Notes: generated by a model from the sequence alone, not told the origin. A stretch of 64,000 nucleotides of DNA from Lineus longissimus (GCF_910592395.1 NC_088316.1:11716001-11780000), one strand, 5' to 3'; positions 58,001 through 63,789 are shown, counted from the stretch's first letter. A program made the numbers and translations.

Positions 58001-60965
58001 CACACAACATTCTAAAAGCGCTTTACATTTATTCCCCAGCCTCACCTGAAACCTTTAAGTAGAACTCAAATGAGTCAGGCATGTATTGTAAGGCAAAGAG
58101 GCCTGCCTAGAGTCTCACCCCAACAGTGGGGATCGAACCAGGAACCTCTTGACCGCTGGTCAGAGACCTGAGCCACTACACCACGCAGCTCCATTGAGTT
58201 TCGTTGTCAATGTTCTTATGATTCTCCGCTTTTCTCGTTGCAGTCCAAATCAAAAACGATGAGTCGTGACAGTGAGCTCAGCCTGTACAGCATGGACAGC
58301 TCGGAGCTTGAGGAGGAATTCTTCTCGTCTAGTCCGACAAGCGGCAGCTTCTTTCGGTCTGCCTCTTCATTGGGTAAGCTAAATATTTAAGGTATTATAG
58401 GTCCACTCCATTCGAAGATTAAACTCGAATTTGCAAATTTTGTACAGTCCAAATCACAAATGACATACCGTCATTGGCGCTCATTGGCGCTCATTGACGA
58501 GCTACCCAGCGCGTGGGACGGGCGTAGGTCACGTGTAATTTACGCGAAACATAGAGAGATAAGTGCGTCACTGCTGCGTCATTGGCGCGTAACTCGTGCG
58601 TATGTTGTGCGTCACCCACACAAAGCAGGACAGATATCGATTGTGACACAAAGCACTGCAATGTTATGTAAAATATGCACATTTTAAACTGACTTCCTTT
58701 CAATCAGGAGTAAAGAATTTGCATCATTAGAATAAAAATCATGCAGATGATATCAGACAGTTACCGTACTTTGAGAGAAAGAATCACATGGAAATGAGCT
58801 TTTTAGATTAGGTCGTTTTGACGTGAGAGTCTAATAATTCAACTTTTGTTTCTGTTTTAGACTCAAGTATGGAGCTTGATCTCGATGCGGTCAGTCCATC
58901 GGAATCCTTGGATCTGAGTGCAGCGAAACACAAGGCGGCCATGCGCCCCAGACAACGACGAAAACCTTCTAAACATTCACAATCAATGGTAGGTGGCGCT
59001 CTCTTGTTATCTGATTTAAGGGTTGACCATTGGCATCTCCATATCATCTTGACCATCAGTGTATTGACATTGCTAAGCTTACAGACAACGCACGCGTCAA
59101 TACCTCGACGAAAAGTACACCATGCATTCTATTACCAAATGAAGTCGATCGGTTATTACTCACTCATAAATGGCATCGCTGTACAGCCAATGGTAACAAG
59201 TAGCAAGTTAGCGTGATGCCAGGGACCATCACTATTGCTCGATCAGCGGTCTGATATCTCAACAAGTGTAGCGTTTTTGTGTCTCTTCAAAAACCACAAT
59301 ATATTTTGCGTTGAAACTTACTTTCCCCTTTGAACATGTTTAAAAAACAATTGGTGATACCAAGGTATTTTTTCGATTGTGCTATCAAACTTGATGAAGA
59401 TGAATCCCACAACTCCTTTGGGTAGGAATATCATCATTGGATAGGTGGCGCTTAATATCATCTCTTGAGAATATATTCATTTCCATCATTTGTTTGTCTT
59501 TCAGAAATCACCGAAATCTCCACCGGCAAATCTAACAAGTGTTAGCGAGGAGTCGCCGTCTAAAATGTCGTTCTCGGGTTCACGGCGAGAATCGGAGGAA
59601 ACGAAAGAAAAGATTGAATCACATCGAGCTAGCTCATTAGAAATTCTCCCATCAAAGGAGGTGAGAAAGGAGGACACGGAAGTTGAGGCTATAAATAGGA
59701 ATATGGAAACAAAAGTGATAATGCGCCAAAAACGTATCGGTTCCTCCTCGCCGATCGAGAAAGATAAAGAACATCAGTCGTTGTTGTTAGAAATGAAACG
59801 TAAATCGTTTAACAAGAGTTTAGAAAGTGTCACAGCGGATAAGGAACTAAAACCAAGGACACCTAGCCCCGAGCAGGTATCGGAATTCTCCAAAGCATTT
59901 GATAAGGTTAAACGACGATCTGTGTTCACTGACGATAAGACTCAAGAATCTTTGGACGGCTCAACGAATAAGGGTGGTGCTTCAGTTGATGAGAAGAGAG
60001 AAACCAAAGTGGAGCCAAAATCTCCGGGCGGGAAAATCAGTGCCGTTAACATTTCTATGTTTGAGAAACCTGGCAATACAAGTTCACCCGAAGCCAAGAC
60101 TAAGAAGGATGATGTTAAGAAACGCGAGGACAGTCCGACGAAAGGTTCACAGCCATGGCGGAGCAAGACTGCACCAGTTGACCCTGTGGCTTTCAAGGTC
60201 GCGCAGAGTAAAAGCTCTGATGCGCTGAGCATAGATAAACAGCCGCTAAAACGTGTTTCATCACACGATGTGTCAAAGGAGCTGAAGCAATCGAGTGTCA
60301 AAGTGGAGACGAAGCGGTTTTCTGTGATCGAAACCAGTTCTGGCGGCGCCGAGCCGGCGTGGATTTCAATGGCACGTAAAAAGCAGAAGGACCCTGAAAA
60401 AGAGGAGCCAGTGACTTTGTCACTATCCTCGTCACCTCCTATATCACCTGTGCCTAAATCGTCACCGATGACTGAGACTACATCGGATAATTCTGGGGAG
60501 TCTGATGTTCCTGCGTGGAAGGCGCAGCTCAAGAAGAATAAAGAAGATGCGGCGAAGGCTAAGGAGAAGGATGAGGCTAAGACAGAAAGCGTACCACCTT
60601 GGAAACGACAACAACATAAGTCTCCAGAGAGAAAAGTCTCGACTGAGAAATCTGCCATTAAAAAGGATGATCGGAAGGATGATGCTAAGACGGAAAATGT
60701 TGCACCCTGGAAACGACAACAGCATAAGTCTCCGGAAAGAAAGATCTCAACCGAGAAAACTGCCATTAAAAAGGATGATCAAAATGTGCCGGGGTGGAAA
60801 CGGCAGTCGAAGGTGCAAGAAAAGGCAGTGCCATCTGGTGACAGCAATAAGACTCAGACGACCTCACAGTCGAGTATTGTCAAACGATTCTCAAAGAATT
60901 TTGAGGAGGACCCTTTGAAAAAGACTGAGATCATCGACATCAAATCTCAGAAGCGACAGGATAAG
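18941..60965 (+). CDS. CRACD/CRACDL-family (DUF4592) actin-capping regulator, 6 exons, 3' end outside window
   Basis: Six exons (18941-19045, 19528-19687, 21231-21363, 58244-58373, 58861-58988, 59505-60965) have GT-AG borders and join without a frame break into 689 codons from ATG 18991. Visible in order: a polybasic segment with KKRRFRPLKAVRRLF (about residues 23-37); SFSMSADSVFTAD (about 81-93); an acidic EEEFFSSSP block; LDLSAAKHKAAMRPRQRRKP (about 176-195); then a low-complexity Ser/Lys/Glu region with KRFS and EPAWISMARKKQK (about 485-497). This order matches vertebrate CRACD/KIAA1211 and CRACDL, where SADSxF-like and SAAKHK-like stretches define DUF4592 and EPAWxxxAxxKxK recurs near the C-terminus. 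Vertebrate CRACD binds capping protein and restrains it, favouring actin polymerisation; the same role here is inference. The C-terminus lies beyond 60965. Confidence 0.87.
19197..19430. repeat. AGACCAG-rich minisatellite in intron 1
   Basis: Repeated AAAGACCAGACCAGT, GGGAAAAGGGCCAGACCA and TGAGC(C/A)AGAAAGACC blocks. The purine-rich plus strand makes overlapping minus-strand frames (up to 201 codons) that are repeat translations, not a gene. It ends 97 nt before exon 2. Confidence 0.9.
19528..19687 (+). CDS. CRACD-like exon 2 (polybasic DUF4592 start)
   Basis: The acceptor ATCGTTTCAG ends at 19527; the donor is GTAGGT at 19688. It encodes EKEVKKRRFRPLKAVRRLF followed by basic and then Ser-rich sequence (FSSEDSGVNLASSSSRSTS). 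Basic KxRFxxxKxxF segments open DUF4592 in vertebrate relatives and suggest membrane or actin contact. It ends with two nucleotides of a Gly codon completed by exon 3. Confidence 0.87.
20000..20152. mobile_element. MITE family B copy (left end eroded)
   Basis: The body has GCATAGGTCGCGCGTAATTT, GCGCGCCACTGGTGTGTCAT and CGCATCACTGACGCGAAGC; the right end is ATTGTAATTTGGACTGTA. The left terminal repeat is not recognisable. Confidence 0.75.
20305..20760. repeat. Interspersed repeat R1, copy 2
   Basis: Contains AAATTTGAACTCGATTTTGAA in tandem, TTTACAAATACTAT, AAGTTTCAGAGAATTTGCC and CTATTTTCCTGAGC in the R1 order. Confidence 0.65.
21231..21363 (+). CDS. CRACD-like exon 3 (SADSVF motif)
   Basis: The acceptor ATATTTTTTCAG ends at 21230; the donor is GTAAGT at 21364. 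After the Gly codon it encodes 44 residues including LSKSFSMSADSVFTADQ and TSIPDLHIHH, resembling the (S)HDSIF/SADSVF segment of DUF4592. It ends in phase 0, compatible with exon 4 at 58244 and leaving a 36.9-kb intron. A further phase 0-0 exon in between cannot be excluded. Confidence 0.87.
21526..22110. repeat. Interspersed repeat R1, copy 3, split by a MITE
   Basis: R1 blocks (GATTTGAAATTTGTTATTG, TAAATTTCAACATTGTG) on the left and (CCAAGTTTCAGCGAATTGCA, TTTCTATTTTCCTGACC) on the right flank the MITE at 21643-21985. R1 copies are therefore older than this insertion. Confidence 0.75.
21643..21985. mobile_element. MITE family A, copy 2, inside R1
   Basis: Closely related to 811-1209: AGTTGCGCGTACACCAC at the left, inverse of AGCCGCACGTACACCAC at the right, and shared interior such as GGTCCATTTTCAGGTGG and GGCAATCCATTGCCG. 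It is 56 bp shorter than copy 1. The open frames across it are not genes. Confidence 0.87.
22111..22984. other. Intronic sequence, no gene recognised
   Basis: Part of CRACD-like intron 3. A good-looking acceptor (TTTCTTCTGTTTTAG at 22912-22926) is followed at 23012 by a strong donor sequence, but the phase needed here would end in a stop codon, so it is not called as an exon. Confidence 0.4.
22985..23300. repeat. (GTC/GCC)-bearing interspersed repeat, single copy
   Basis: TTTTGGCTCACCG, GGTGAGTCTATACAATACCA, a GTCGCCGTCGCTGCCGCCGC tract, AAAGTGCAATATCTCGCTTA and GGTGAGCACAATGGCCCTTGG recur in the same order at 49790-51330. Confidence 0.8.
23301..24379. other. Intronic sequence, no gene recognised
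   Basis: AT-rich; no supported exon or repeat family beyond short simple tracts. Confidence 0.4.
24380..24587. mobile_element. MITE family B copy
   Basis: Left end CAGTCCAAGTCACAATAGTC, right end CAATTGTGATTTGGACTGTA, with body blocks GCATTGGCGTGTCAGTGACG and GCGTAACTTGTGTGTACG. Confidence 0.85.
25121..25309. mobile_element. pogo/Tigger-like MITE, complete
   Basis: Starts TTACAGTGGAACCTCCC and ends GGTTTTACTGTA; blocks AAGGACAACCTCTCTATTG and AATCAGGACACCTCTGTATT repeat internally. Inverted TACAGT(G/A)(G/A)AACC termini mark both ends. It is non-coding. Confidence 0.8.
25310..26899. other. Intronic sequence, no gene recognised
   Basis: Several 60-100 codon frames occur but none has motifs or both splice signals. 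Simple duplications such as CATAACCATCACAG are present. Confidence 0.4.
26900..26971 (+). CDS. Candidate alternative first exon A within CRACD-like intron 3
   Basis: ATG at 26900 opens 24 codons (MAGPFEKFEAFRWIKSKIHP, then SPGQ) ending in CAG with donor GTATGC at 26972. An in-frame TAA lies four codons upstream at 26888. The exon ends in phase 0, the phase needed to enter the exon at 58244, so it could make a CRACD-like isoform lacking the polybasic N-terminus. The start context is weak (T at -3, G at +4). A chance frame or a separate gene is possible. Confidence 0.35.
27228..27388. mobile_element. MITE family B copy, short
   Basis: Termini TACAGCCCAAGTCACAATTG and CAATTTTGATTTGGACTGTA are inverted matches. 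The body is reduced, with GCGCATGTTGTGCACAACC and GCGCGTAACTTCC. Confidence 0.87.
27389..28679. other. Intronic sequence, no gene recognised
   Basis: AT-rich, with a poly-C tract near 28265; no supported exon. Confidence 0.4.
28680..29085. repeat. ~210-bp imperfect tandem duplication
   Basis: Two diverged copies share GGATGCTG(T/A)GGTCT, CCAGTACTCCA, GCAGGC(A/T)AAT(G/A)CTATTT, GATGCAG and ATGCACTAG blocks in the same order. Confidence 0.75.
29719..29878. mobile_element. MITE with ~30-bp inverted termini
   Basis: Left TACCAAACTATTTGTTGGGC and right CCAAAAATAGTTTGGTA are inverse, extending through AAGAAACTCA / CTCAGTTTCTT. The interior has a diverged duplicate of the left part. It is non-coding. 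Confidence 0.82.
29879..31860. other. Intronic sequence, no gene recognised
   Basis: Open frames at 30600-30881 and 31056-31277 have no recognisable motif and no paired splice sites, so they are not called. Confidence 0.4.
31861..32060. mobile_element. Inverted-repeat element, exactly 200 bp
   Basis: TGGTATGTAAATGTTGAAAC (31861-31880) is the exact inverse of GTTTCAACATTTACATACCA (32041-32060). With one indel the arms continue through CAACTAAACGATCCAAATAA-type sequence to about 65 bp. CCATTTGTTT flanks both ends. Confidence 0.9.
32571..32650. repeat. Fragment of pogo/Tigger-like repeat
   Basis: GGACCTCCCCTAATAGCATA, CACCTCTCTACTCAGCG and CTCTAGGGACAGTGACTTCG follow the block order of 25121-25309. 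Confidence 0.55.
32651..33414. other. Intronic sequence, no gene recognised
   Basis: Overlapping frames on both strands (33049-33360 plus, 33114-33530 minus) are open for about 100 codons. Neither has a known motif or clear splice sites; they could belong to an old element or an unrecognised exon. Confidence 0.35.
33415..33635. repeat. ~125-bp tandem duplication
   Basis: Both copies contain ACTACTTCAAG(A/G)AATGAGCA, TGACCTTTCTTCTCACGCCT and AAAGACTGCTGAAAGTAC, ending GCTTTGAAATGCTGG. Confidence 0.88.
33636..34851. other. Intronic sequence; possible promoter region at its right end
   Basis: No exon was recognised. The part immediately before 34852 would contain the promoter and 5' UTR of alternative first exon B if that exon is real; no TATA box is obvious. 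Confidence 0.35.
34852..34923 (+). CDS. Candidate alternative first exon B within CRACD-like intron 3
   Basis: ATG at 34852 in good context (ACG-ATG-G, A at -3) opens 24 codons (MVRERIMRLPYQPYVKHDIK, then GHGQ) ending CAG with a strong donor GTAAGA at 34924. An in-frame TGA lies upstream at 34807. Phase 0 at the exit fits the exon at 58244, so a CRACD-like isoform starting here would lack the exon 1-3 N-terminus. The donor and start are better than for candidate A. No expression evidence is available, and it could instead be a chance frame. Confidence 0.5.
35944..36034. mobile_element. Near-palindromic TA-bounded mini element
   Basis: It starts TACAGGGTGGCCCAGAATCA and ends with the near-inverse (AATTCAGGGCGACCCTGTA). 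The centre CACAATAGAATTCTATTGTG is a perfect 20-bp palindrome. TA at both ends and the ACAGGGTGxCCCA-type terminus suggest a Tc1/mariner-type derivative, which is inference. Confidence 0.85.
36048..36305. mobile_element. MITE with 20-bp perfect terminal core
   Basis: GACGGGTCAAATATACATTC (36054-36073) is the exact inverse of 36281-36300; the match extends outward to AAAGC/GCTTT with one mismatch. It is non-coding and inserted into R1 copy 4. Confidence 0.88.
36441..42985. other. Intronic sequence, no gene recognised
   Basis: The longest frames (38167-38583 minus, 138 codons; 38712-39044 plus, 110 codons) have no recognisable motifs or splice context. A short tandem of TTTG(T/C)CAAGTGCCACAC lies at 41171-41218. 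An acceptor-like TTCTTTATTTTAG at 42214-42226 precedes a Pro-rich frame, but its phase does not fit the CRACD-like exons. Confidence 0.35.
43010..43206. mobile_element. MITE family B copy, left end unclear
   Basis: Body blocks TCTCTATGTTTCGCGTATTT and CATCACTAAATTTGCCAGTG are diverged; the right end AAATTGTGATTTGGACAGTA is clear. Confidence 0.65.
43207..44294. other. Intronic sequence, no gene recognised
   Basis: No supported exon; a phrase ATTGGTGTACGGAGAGGTTT occurs at 43012 and again near 44232, suggesting a short shared repeat. Confidence 0.4.
44295..44640 (+). mobile_element. tRNA-derived SINE (tRNA-Met-like head)
   Basis: The head has an A box (GTGGCATAGTGGTAAGAGC), a CTCATAA anticodon-loop-like segment with CAT, and a B box (GGTTCGATTCTC), so it resembles an elongator tRNA-Met gene. 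The stems are broken and no 3' acceptor stem follows, so it is not a working tRNA. The body contains GAGAAAGGCACTTTACCC, and GGAGTAAATGGGTACC. The 3' end reads TTAGCGCTATATAATAAG with a TCATTATTA tail, similar to the LINE tail at 8910-8985. RNA polymerase III promoter boxes remain visible. Confidence 0.9.
44641..45584. other. Intronic sequence, no gene recognised
   Basis: Complementary-strand frames over 45303-45744 are about equally open on both strands, with no motif support. Confidence 0.35.
45585..45890. repeat. ~150-bp tandem duplication
   Basis: Both copies contain AATG(G/T)CACTCTGCAGT, CTCGATCTCCCACTGGGACA and ATAACTCATTGGTTGC at equal spacing. Frames are open on both strands across the copies, but no protein family is recognised. 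Confidence 0.85.
46524..46632. other. CG-dense patch with ATCGCGCGCCT repeats
   Basis: GCGCGCGATCGCGCCCGCGC then three spaced ATCGCGCGCCT motifs, in otherwise AT-rich, CG-poor surroundings. Followed to about 46920 by further CG-containing sequence. It could be a small CpG island or an old repeat. Confidence 0.6.
46633..47877. other. No gene recognised
   Basis: Open frames of 60-77 codons at 47204-47900 carry no recognisable domain. GTGCACC/GGTGCAC pairs occur near 47225-47265. Confidence 0.35.
47878..47883 (-). promoter_or_regulatory. Candidate poly(A) signal of the nested secreted-protein gene
   Basis: TTTATT on the plus strand reads AATAAA on the minus strand, 128 nt after the stop codon at 48011, a plausible 3' UTR length. 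Confidence 0.55.
48011..48150 (-). CDS. Nested secreted-protein gene, exon 3
   Basis: The acceptor CTCATTTCAG lies just upstream (48160-48151). It codes SFDYWGSPQSIC through a cysteine-rich end and stops at TAA 48013-48011. Another frame is open over this stretch, but only the frame set by the split codon A|GT continues from exon 2 and gives four evenly placed cysteines. Confidence 0.8.
48011..49573 (-). CDS. Nested three-exon gene: secreted 8-cysteine protein with TSP1-like motif, 122 aa
   Basis: Minus-strand exons 49573-49483, 48906-48769 and 48150-48011 join with GT-AG borders and split codons that keep one frame from ATG to TAA. Residues 1-18 (MKLKVLFLATVILAINAK) are a good signal peptide with a short basic start and hydrophobic core, so the product should be secreted. 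Mature-part motif GEWSEWGPC resembles the WSxW...C opening of thrombospondin type-1 repeats. Four cysteines lie in exon 2 and four in exon 3 (QKCWRGPC among them), consistent with four disulfides. The ATG context is ACC-ATG, and a TATA box lies about 80 bp upstream. The whole gene sits antisense inside intron 3 of the CRACD-like gene. The spacing does not match a standard ~55-residue TSP1 domain, so function is unknown; an extracellular or matrix role is only a guess. Confidence 0.85.
48769..48906 (-). CDS. Nested secreted-protein gene, exon 2 (TSP1-like motif)
   Basis: Acceptor TTTCTTTCCTTTAG; donor GTAAGT at 48768-48763. It encodes PHGEWSEWGPCDNDGFHTSV and then RVDCERENQNC and NEYCNGQQGK. 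It enters with two nucleotides and leaves with one, matching both neighbours. Confidence 0.87.
49483..49573 (-). CDS. Nested secreted-protein gene, exon 1 (signal peptide)
   Basis: ATG at 49573-49571 in a strong ACC-ATG context; 30 codons plus one nucleotide, then donor GTAAGT at 49482-49477. It encodes the signal peptide and EWLDQPDWMKVY. Confidence 0.87.
49650..49656 (-). promoter_or_regulatory. TATA box of the nested secreted-protein gene
   Basis: Minus strand reads AGTATAAATTG here. Initiation about 25-30 nt downstream would fall near 49625 and leave a 5' UTR of roughly 50 nt before ATG 49573. Confidence 0.65.
49790..51330. repeat. Array of GGTGAGC-(GTC)n interspersed repeats
   Basis: Begins AGCTCACCTCTTAGCGGAGG and GGTGAGCTTATCCCATACCG, then a GTC/CCGTC microsatellite (about 49825-49885). 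Three to four diverged modules of about 350 bp follow, each with a 'GGTCACAGAGGTCAAATG(G)' phrase, a TTTGATTTGACCTACTTTTC phrase and an AAATTGGCC phrase. It ends with GGTGAGCACAATGGCCCTTGG like the copy at 22985-23300. Low-complexity Asp/Arg/Val frames here are artefacts. Confidence 0.88.
51331..54618. other. Intronic sequence, no gene recognised
   Basis: Frames at 51879-52148, 52046-52294, 52379-52621 and 53418-53678 are open without recognisable motifs. GATGTTTCAGG/GATGTTTAGTG phrases show that the stretch at 51330-51430 duplicates part of 49680-49790. Confidence 0.4.
54622..55441. mobile_element. Harbinger-type element with ~260-bp inverted arms
   Basis: Starts AGCCCGCACCACACGGTGAA and ends with the near-inverse TTTTCACCGTGTGGTGCAGG plus CT. 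TAA flanks both ends (54619-54621, 55442-55444), the 3-bp TWA target duplication of PIF/Harbinger transposons. Arms 54622-54879 and 55182-55441 are near-identical inverse copies, including CTCGACACGCGAGGAAGTTA. The ~300-bp centre encodes only the transposase N-terminus. This is an internally deleted, non-autonomous derivative. Confidence 0.92.
54918..55187 (+). pseudogene. Harbinger transposase N-terminal fragment
   Basis: An open frame of 89 codons; a second in-frame ATG at 54930 is the likelier original start. The product has a Leu-rich then Arg-rich segment (ALILLLLLRRRRRS), WTRPWIQRREDKGAYANLI, EEDPMKYRQFHRV and LLEMVGPQIQRQDT, the usual N-terminus of Harbinger/HARBI1-like DDE proteins. 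The catalytic domain is missing: the frame enters the right inverted arm and stops at TGA 55185-55187. It cannot be an active transposase but might still bind partners. Confidence 0.88.
55445..57349. other. Intronic sequence, no gene recognised
   Basis: No supported exon. A 106-codon plus-strand frame at 56127-56447 has no motif support. Confidence 0.4.
57350..57500. repeat. Fragment of the GGTGAGC-(GTC)n repeat family
   Basis: TTATTGATTTGACCTACTTT and GAAGGTCACAGAGGT match the module phrases of 49790-51330. Confidence 0.65.
57960..58192 (-). mobile_element. tRNA-derived SINE, minus strand
   Basis: On the minus strand the head reads GGAGCTGCGTGGTGTAGTGG (A box) and later CCTGGTTCGATCCCC (B box). 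It is followed by a body with CCTTACAATACATGCCTGAC and an AAAGCGCTTTT-containing 3' part. No complete tRNA acceptor stem is present. It ends about 50 bp before the CRACD-like exon 4. Confidence 0.82.
58244..58373 (+). CDS. CRACD-like exon 4
   Basis: The acceptor TTTCTCGTTGCAG ends at 58243; the donor is GTAAGC at 58374. It encodes SKSKTMSRDSELSLYSMDSS and then ELEEEFFSSSPTSGSFF, a Ser/acidic block like the EEDLFLTSP stretch of vertebrate relatives. It enters in phase 0, so it can follow exon 3 or either alternative first exon. Confidence 0.87.
58395..58685. repeat. R1 fragment carrying a MITE family B copy (intron 4)
   Basis: R1-like CTCCATTCGAAGATTAAAC and CTCGAATTTGCAAATTTTGT precede the family B element (58443 to about 58645), which starts ACAGTCCAAATCACAAATGA and carries GCGCATTGG/GCGTAACTCGTGCGTATG blocks. 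Its right end is degraded. Confidence 0.7.
58861..58988 (+). CDS. CRACD-like exon 5 (SAAKHK motif)
   Basis: The acceptor TTTCTGTTTTAG ends at 58860; the donor is GTAGGT at 58989. It completes a GAC codon and encodes MELDLDAVSPSESLDLSAAK followed by HKAAMRPRQRRKPSKH. LDxSAAKHKxAxxPxxQRxSKKH is the most recognisable string of vertebrate DUF4592, and this exon is the strongest single evidence for the family call. Confidence 0.9.
59505..60965 (+). CDS. CRACD-like exon 6, large disordered exon with WK repeats
   Basis: The acceptor TTTGTCTTTCAG ends at 59504; the donor GTGAGG starts at 60966. 487 codons stay open in phase 0 in and out, by far the longest coding stretch of the window. The product is Ser/Lys/Glu/Asp-rich and probably disordered. 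Visible motifs (joined-protein numbering): KRFSV at 472; EPAWISMARKKQK at 485; then four spaced tryptophan motifs VPAWKAQLKK (537), VPPWKRQQHK (565), VAPWKRQQHK (601) and VPGWKRQSK (630). Two of them lie in a ~36-residue duplicated unit with SPERK(V/I)STEK(S/T)AIKKDD. The protein must continue in an exon to the right of the donor; none was found before 64000. Confidence 0.92.
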
Positions 60966-61858
60966 GTGAGGGTCATGATCGGCTTAGTAGGCCTACCTAT
61001 CTTCTGGTTCTGAGCTCGAGGTTTTAGAGCTTGTCGTGTTTGGGATAAAAGATCTTTAAAGGGGGGAGGGGAGTATACGGTTTTGCATGCTGATCAGAAA
61101 GACTGTGTCCATGGCGATGGGAGTGTCCCAGTGTACCTGTTGAGTGTTGTCTTTTTGGTTCCTTTAGTTTAAGTTCACCTGTGTTGCATTTCAAAGATTT
61201 TCATTCCTTAGCAAAGAGAGCAAAATCCATGGAGTCAATGCAGTTTGTCTCTAGGGGCCTTGGGCAAAGTTCAGTTGAAATTAGATAGAAAAGGTAAATG
61301 TTGGTAGTTTTATACACAACCTGACTTCAGCAGATTTTGGGAGACATCATGATTTTAGGTTTTTCCCGAAGTAAATTTAGCTACTGAATGGCTGACAGAT
61401 GCTTCAGAATTGACATTGTGTCAGAATTTGATGTTGATTCCTGAATGTCCATGTACTGCATTTTACCAGCCATGCTCTTCGAAATGAGTTTATCTGACTC
61501 CGTATTATTTTCCTCCAAAGGCGGGTGGAGGGATCATTCTGACGACTCTGTACTTTCCCCAGTCTGACCTATCTCAGCTGCCCACGGAGCATACATTGAG
61601 TCGTTATGGACTTGCTAATCTACACCCTTGTATTTGCTTGTTTTTTAAAACCATTTTGAAAAACGTTATGTTTTTCAGGTGGCAAGGAAATTAGTTCCCC
61701 CTCTGTGGTGAAGGGGTTATGGTATGTTAGAGTGTGACTACTACAAACCTTATTATGAAAAAGAAGCACTTGAATTGAATGCATTACATGGAAATCATTC
61801 ACCTGGTCACTGCTCTACAGATAGGTAGCTTGCTGTGCCCTGTAAACGTCAGATATTT
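60966..61858. other. Start of CRACD-like intron 6, no exon recognised
   Basis: The sequence after the donor has no further open frame continuing in phase 0 behind a good acceptor. Confidence 0.45.
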
Positions 61859-62150
61859 TGTCACTGGTTCTGGAATTCAATGGATTTCTTTAAAGACCCA
61901 GTTATTTTTTGTCACTGGTTCTGGAATCCACTGGATTTCTTTAAAGATCCAGTTATTTAGTCACTGGTTCCGGAATCCACTGGATTTCTTTCAGGACCCA
62001 GTTATTTAGTCACTGGTTCTGGAATCCACTGGATTTCTTTAAAGATCCAGTTATTTAGTCACTGGTTCTGGAATCCACTGGATTTCTTTTGAGATCCAGT
62101 TATTTAGTAATTGGTTCTGGAAATACAATGGATTCCTTTCAAGATCCAGT
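61859..62150. repeat. 49-bp minisatellite in intron 6
   Basis: About six tandem copies of a unit containing GTCACTGGTTCTGGAATCCA and CTGGATTTCTTTAAAGATCC; the last copies diverge (ATTGGTTCTGG, GATTCCTTTCAAG). Later CCAGTGGATACCGGAATCC-type phrases to about 62210 are related. Confidence 0.92.
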
Positions 62151-62210
62151 AAATCTCCAGTGGATACCGGAATCCCCTCCAGATACCGGAAACCAGATGG
62201 CACCACTGGA

Positions 62211-63562
62211 ATCAGCTGGAATTCTAGGATTGCGGAATACTGTTATCCATTGGATTCATGTGGGATAAATTCGATGTCACAAGGGGGGGGATGATATCAT
62301 TAAAAGATAAAAGTCACTGAAGACCCTCAATGACGAAATACATTTAGAGGCCCTGCGACTGGGCTAACTGGGTTTTTTGTGTATTAAAAAAGGGTTTTCT
62401 AAAGGAATGGAGTAGGCTTGGTTTCTGGGGTGTTGAAGTACTTCAAGTGAGTCCACATTGTTCTGTATGCATGTTAGAAGTACTTGCAAGCAGACTTTAT
62501 GCACTTTACGCAAGAACCGTTCTTCTGTTTAACCCTTTCAGGACGAGTCTCGCAAAATTGGGAGCACCACAATACCTCCGCTCTGGACGAGTCTCGCAGA
62601 AATGCGAGAAATCGACAATCTTTTCACTACATTGGTTTTCCAGTCATTTCTAATGCCGATCCGCATTTTTTTCCTGCTGGGAGGGTATTCCCGTCATCCT
62701 GGGGAATACCTTTTCTATTCATCTCAACTTTAAAGCGATTCTTGTGAAGCTGATATTCTGCTTTCAAAACTTTCGAATTTGGATGAAAAAACTTGAAAAA
62801 TATCCAGTCCAGAGCGGAGGCTCAGGAAAAAAATATCCAGTCCTGAATTGGTTAACCGGCGGTGTTAAGCACAAATTGATCCAGCATGAACAGATTCAAG
62901 TTTGCATGATTATCTGTTGTGGTGTTGTGAACCTGAGGGACAAACTCATCATTGTGTTAAACCTAATAAAGTTAACTAATCTCAAGGGTGGGCTTCTTAA
63001 TAGTTAACAGAATATTTGCTAACAATCCATTGTGAGTGAGTGACATTCTATCTTCCAACTCGGAATTAAATTACCCCATAGTCCACAGTTGGGTTTATCA
63101 AAGATGTGTCAGACAGTAAAGATAAATTTGTCTGAAAATCTGTGCATTTGTACTCCTTTTCAGGCACATTTTAGCAGCTTAATTTTTTTAACCAAAGTTC
63201 TTAGATTTTTTTCTTTGCTATCTTATCAGCTATTTTCAGAAATTAACAACTGTTTGTTGCAAATATTCCTACAAGTTACAATGCGGCATTTTATTTACCT
63301 TTGACGATTTTGAGTGATAATTTTGATTTACCAGCACACTAGTGCGTCAGATTGAATATATACTAGTGACATGCCAAAATTGACTTGCTGCAAGCTGTTG
63401 TCCAAAGCCCTCTGGGGGGTGGTAGGCAACCTTGCGTAGGTCATTGCACCTCTCGATCAGTAGTGCTCTACAATCGGGGGTTATCCAGATCTCGGAAAAA
63501 GTTCTGCATTATGCGTCATAGAGACGTCAAATTGTGTGAGTCTTGACATCATTATGCCCTCC
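62211..63562. other. Intronic sequence, no exon recognised
   Basis: GGACGAGTCTCGCA occurs twice (about 62542 and 62586), a short tandem repeat. No exon of the CRACD-like gene was identified. Confidence 0.45.
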
Positions 63563-63729
63563 GTACAGTTCATGTCACAATTAACATCCTTTCTGCTTTG
63601 CGTCAGTTGCGCGCCAGTGACATGCTTATCGCTCTTTGTTTCCCAAAGGTTGAGACCTAGATGCTGGTTATTGCGTCATGACGCGCTTCTGAGGCGCCAC
63701 AAGGGATGTCAATTATGATTTGGACTGTG
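63563..63729. mobile_element. MITE family B copy
   Basis: Left TACAGTTCATGTCACAATTA and right TCAATTATGATTTGGACTGT are inverse termini; body with GCGTCAGTTGCGCGCCAGTG. Confidence 0.85.
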
Positions 63730-63789
63730 ACATACTTCCTGAGCCATTTTTAGTCTCAGAGCAGAACAATTTTCAATCCCCAAAAAACA

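Noticed and set aside
59942-60766. A 274-codon minus-strand frame
   Set aside because: It is the shadow of CRACD-like exon 6, whose plus frame has splice phase, motifs and neighbours in support.
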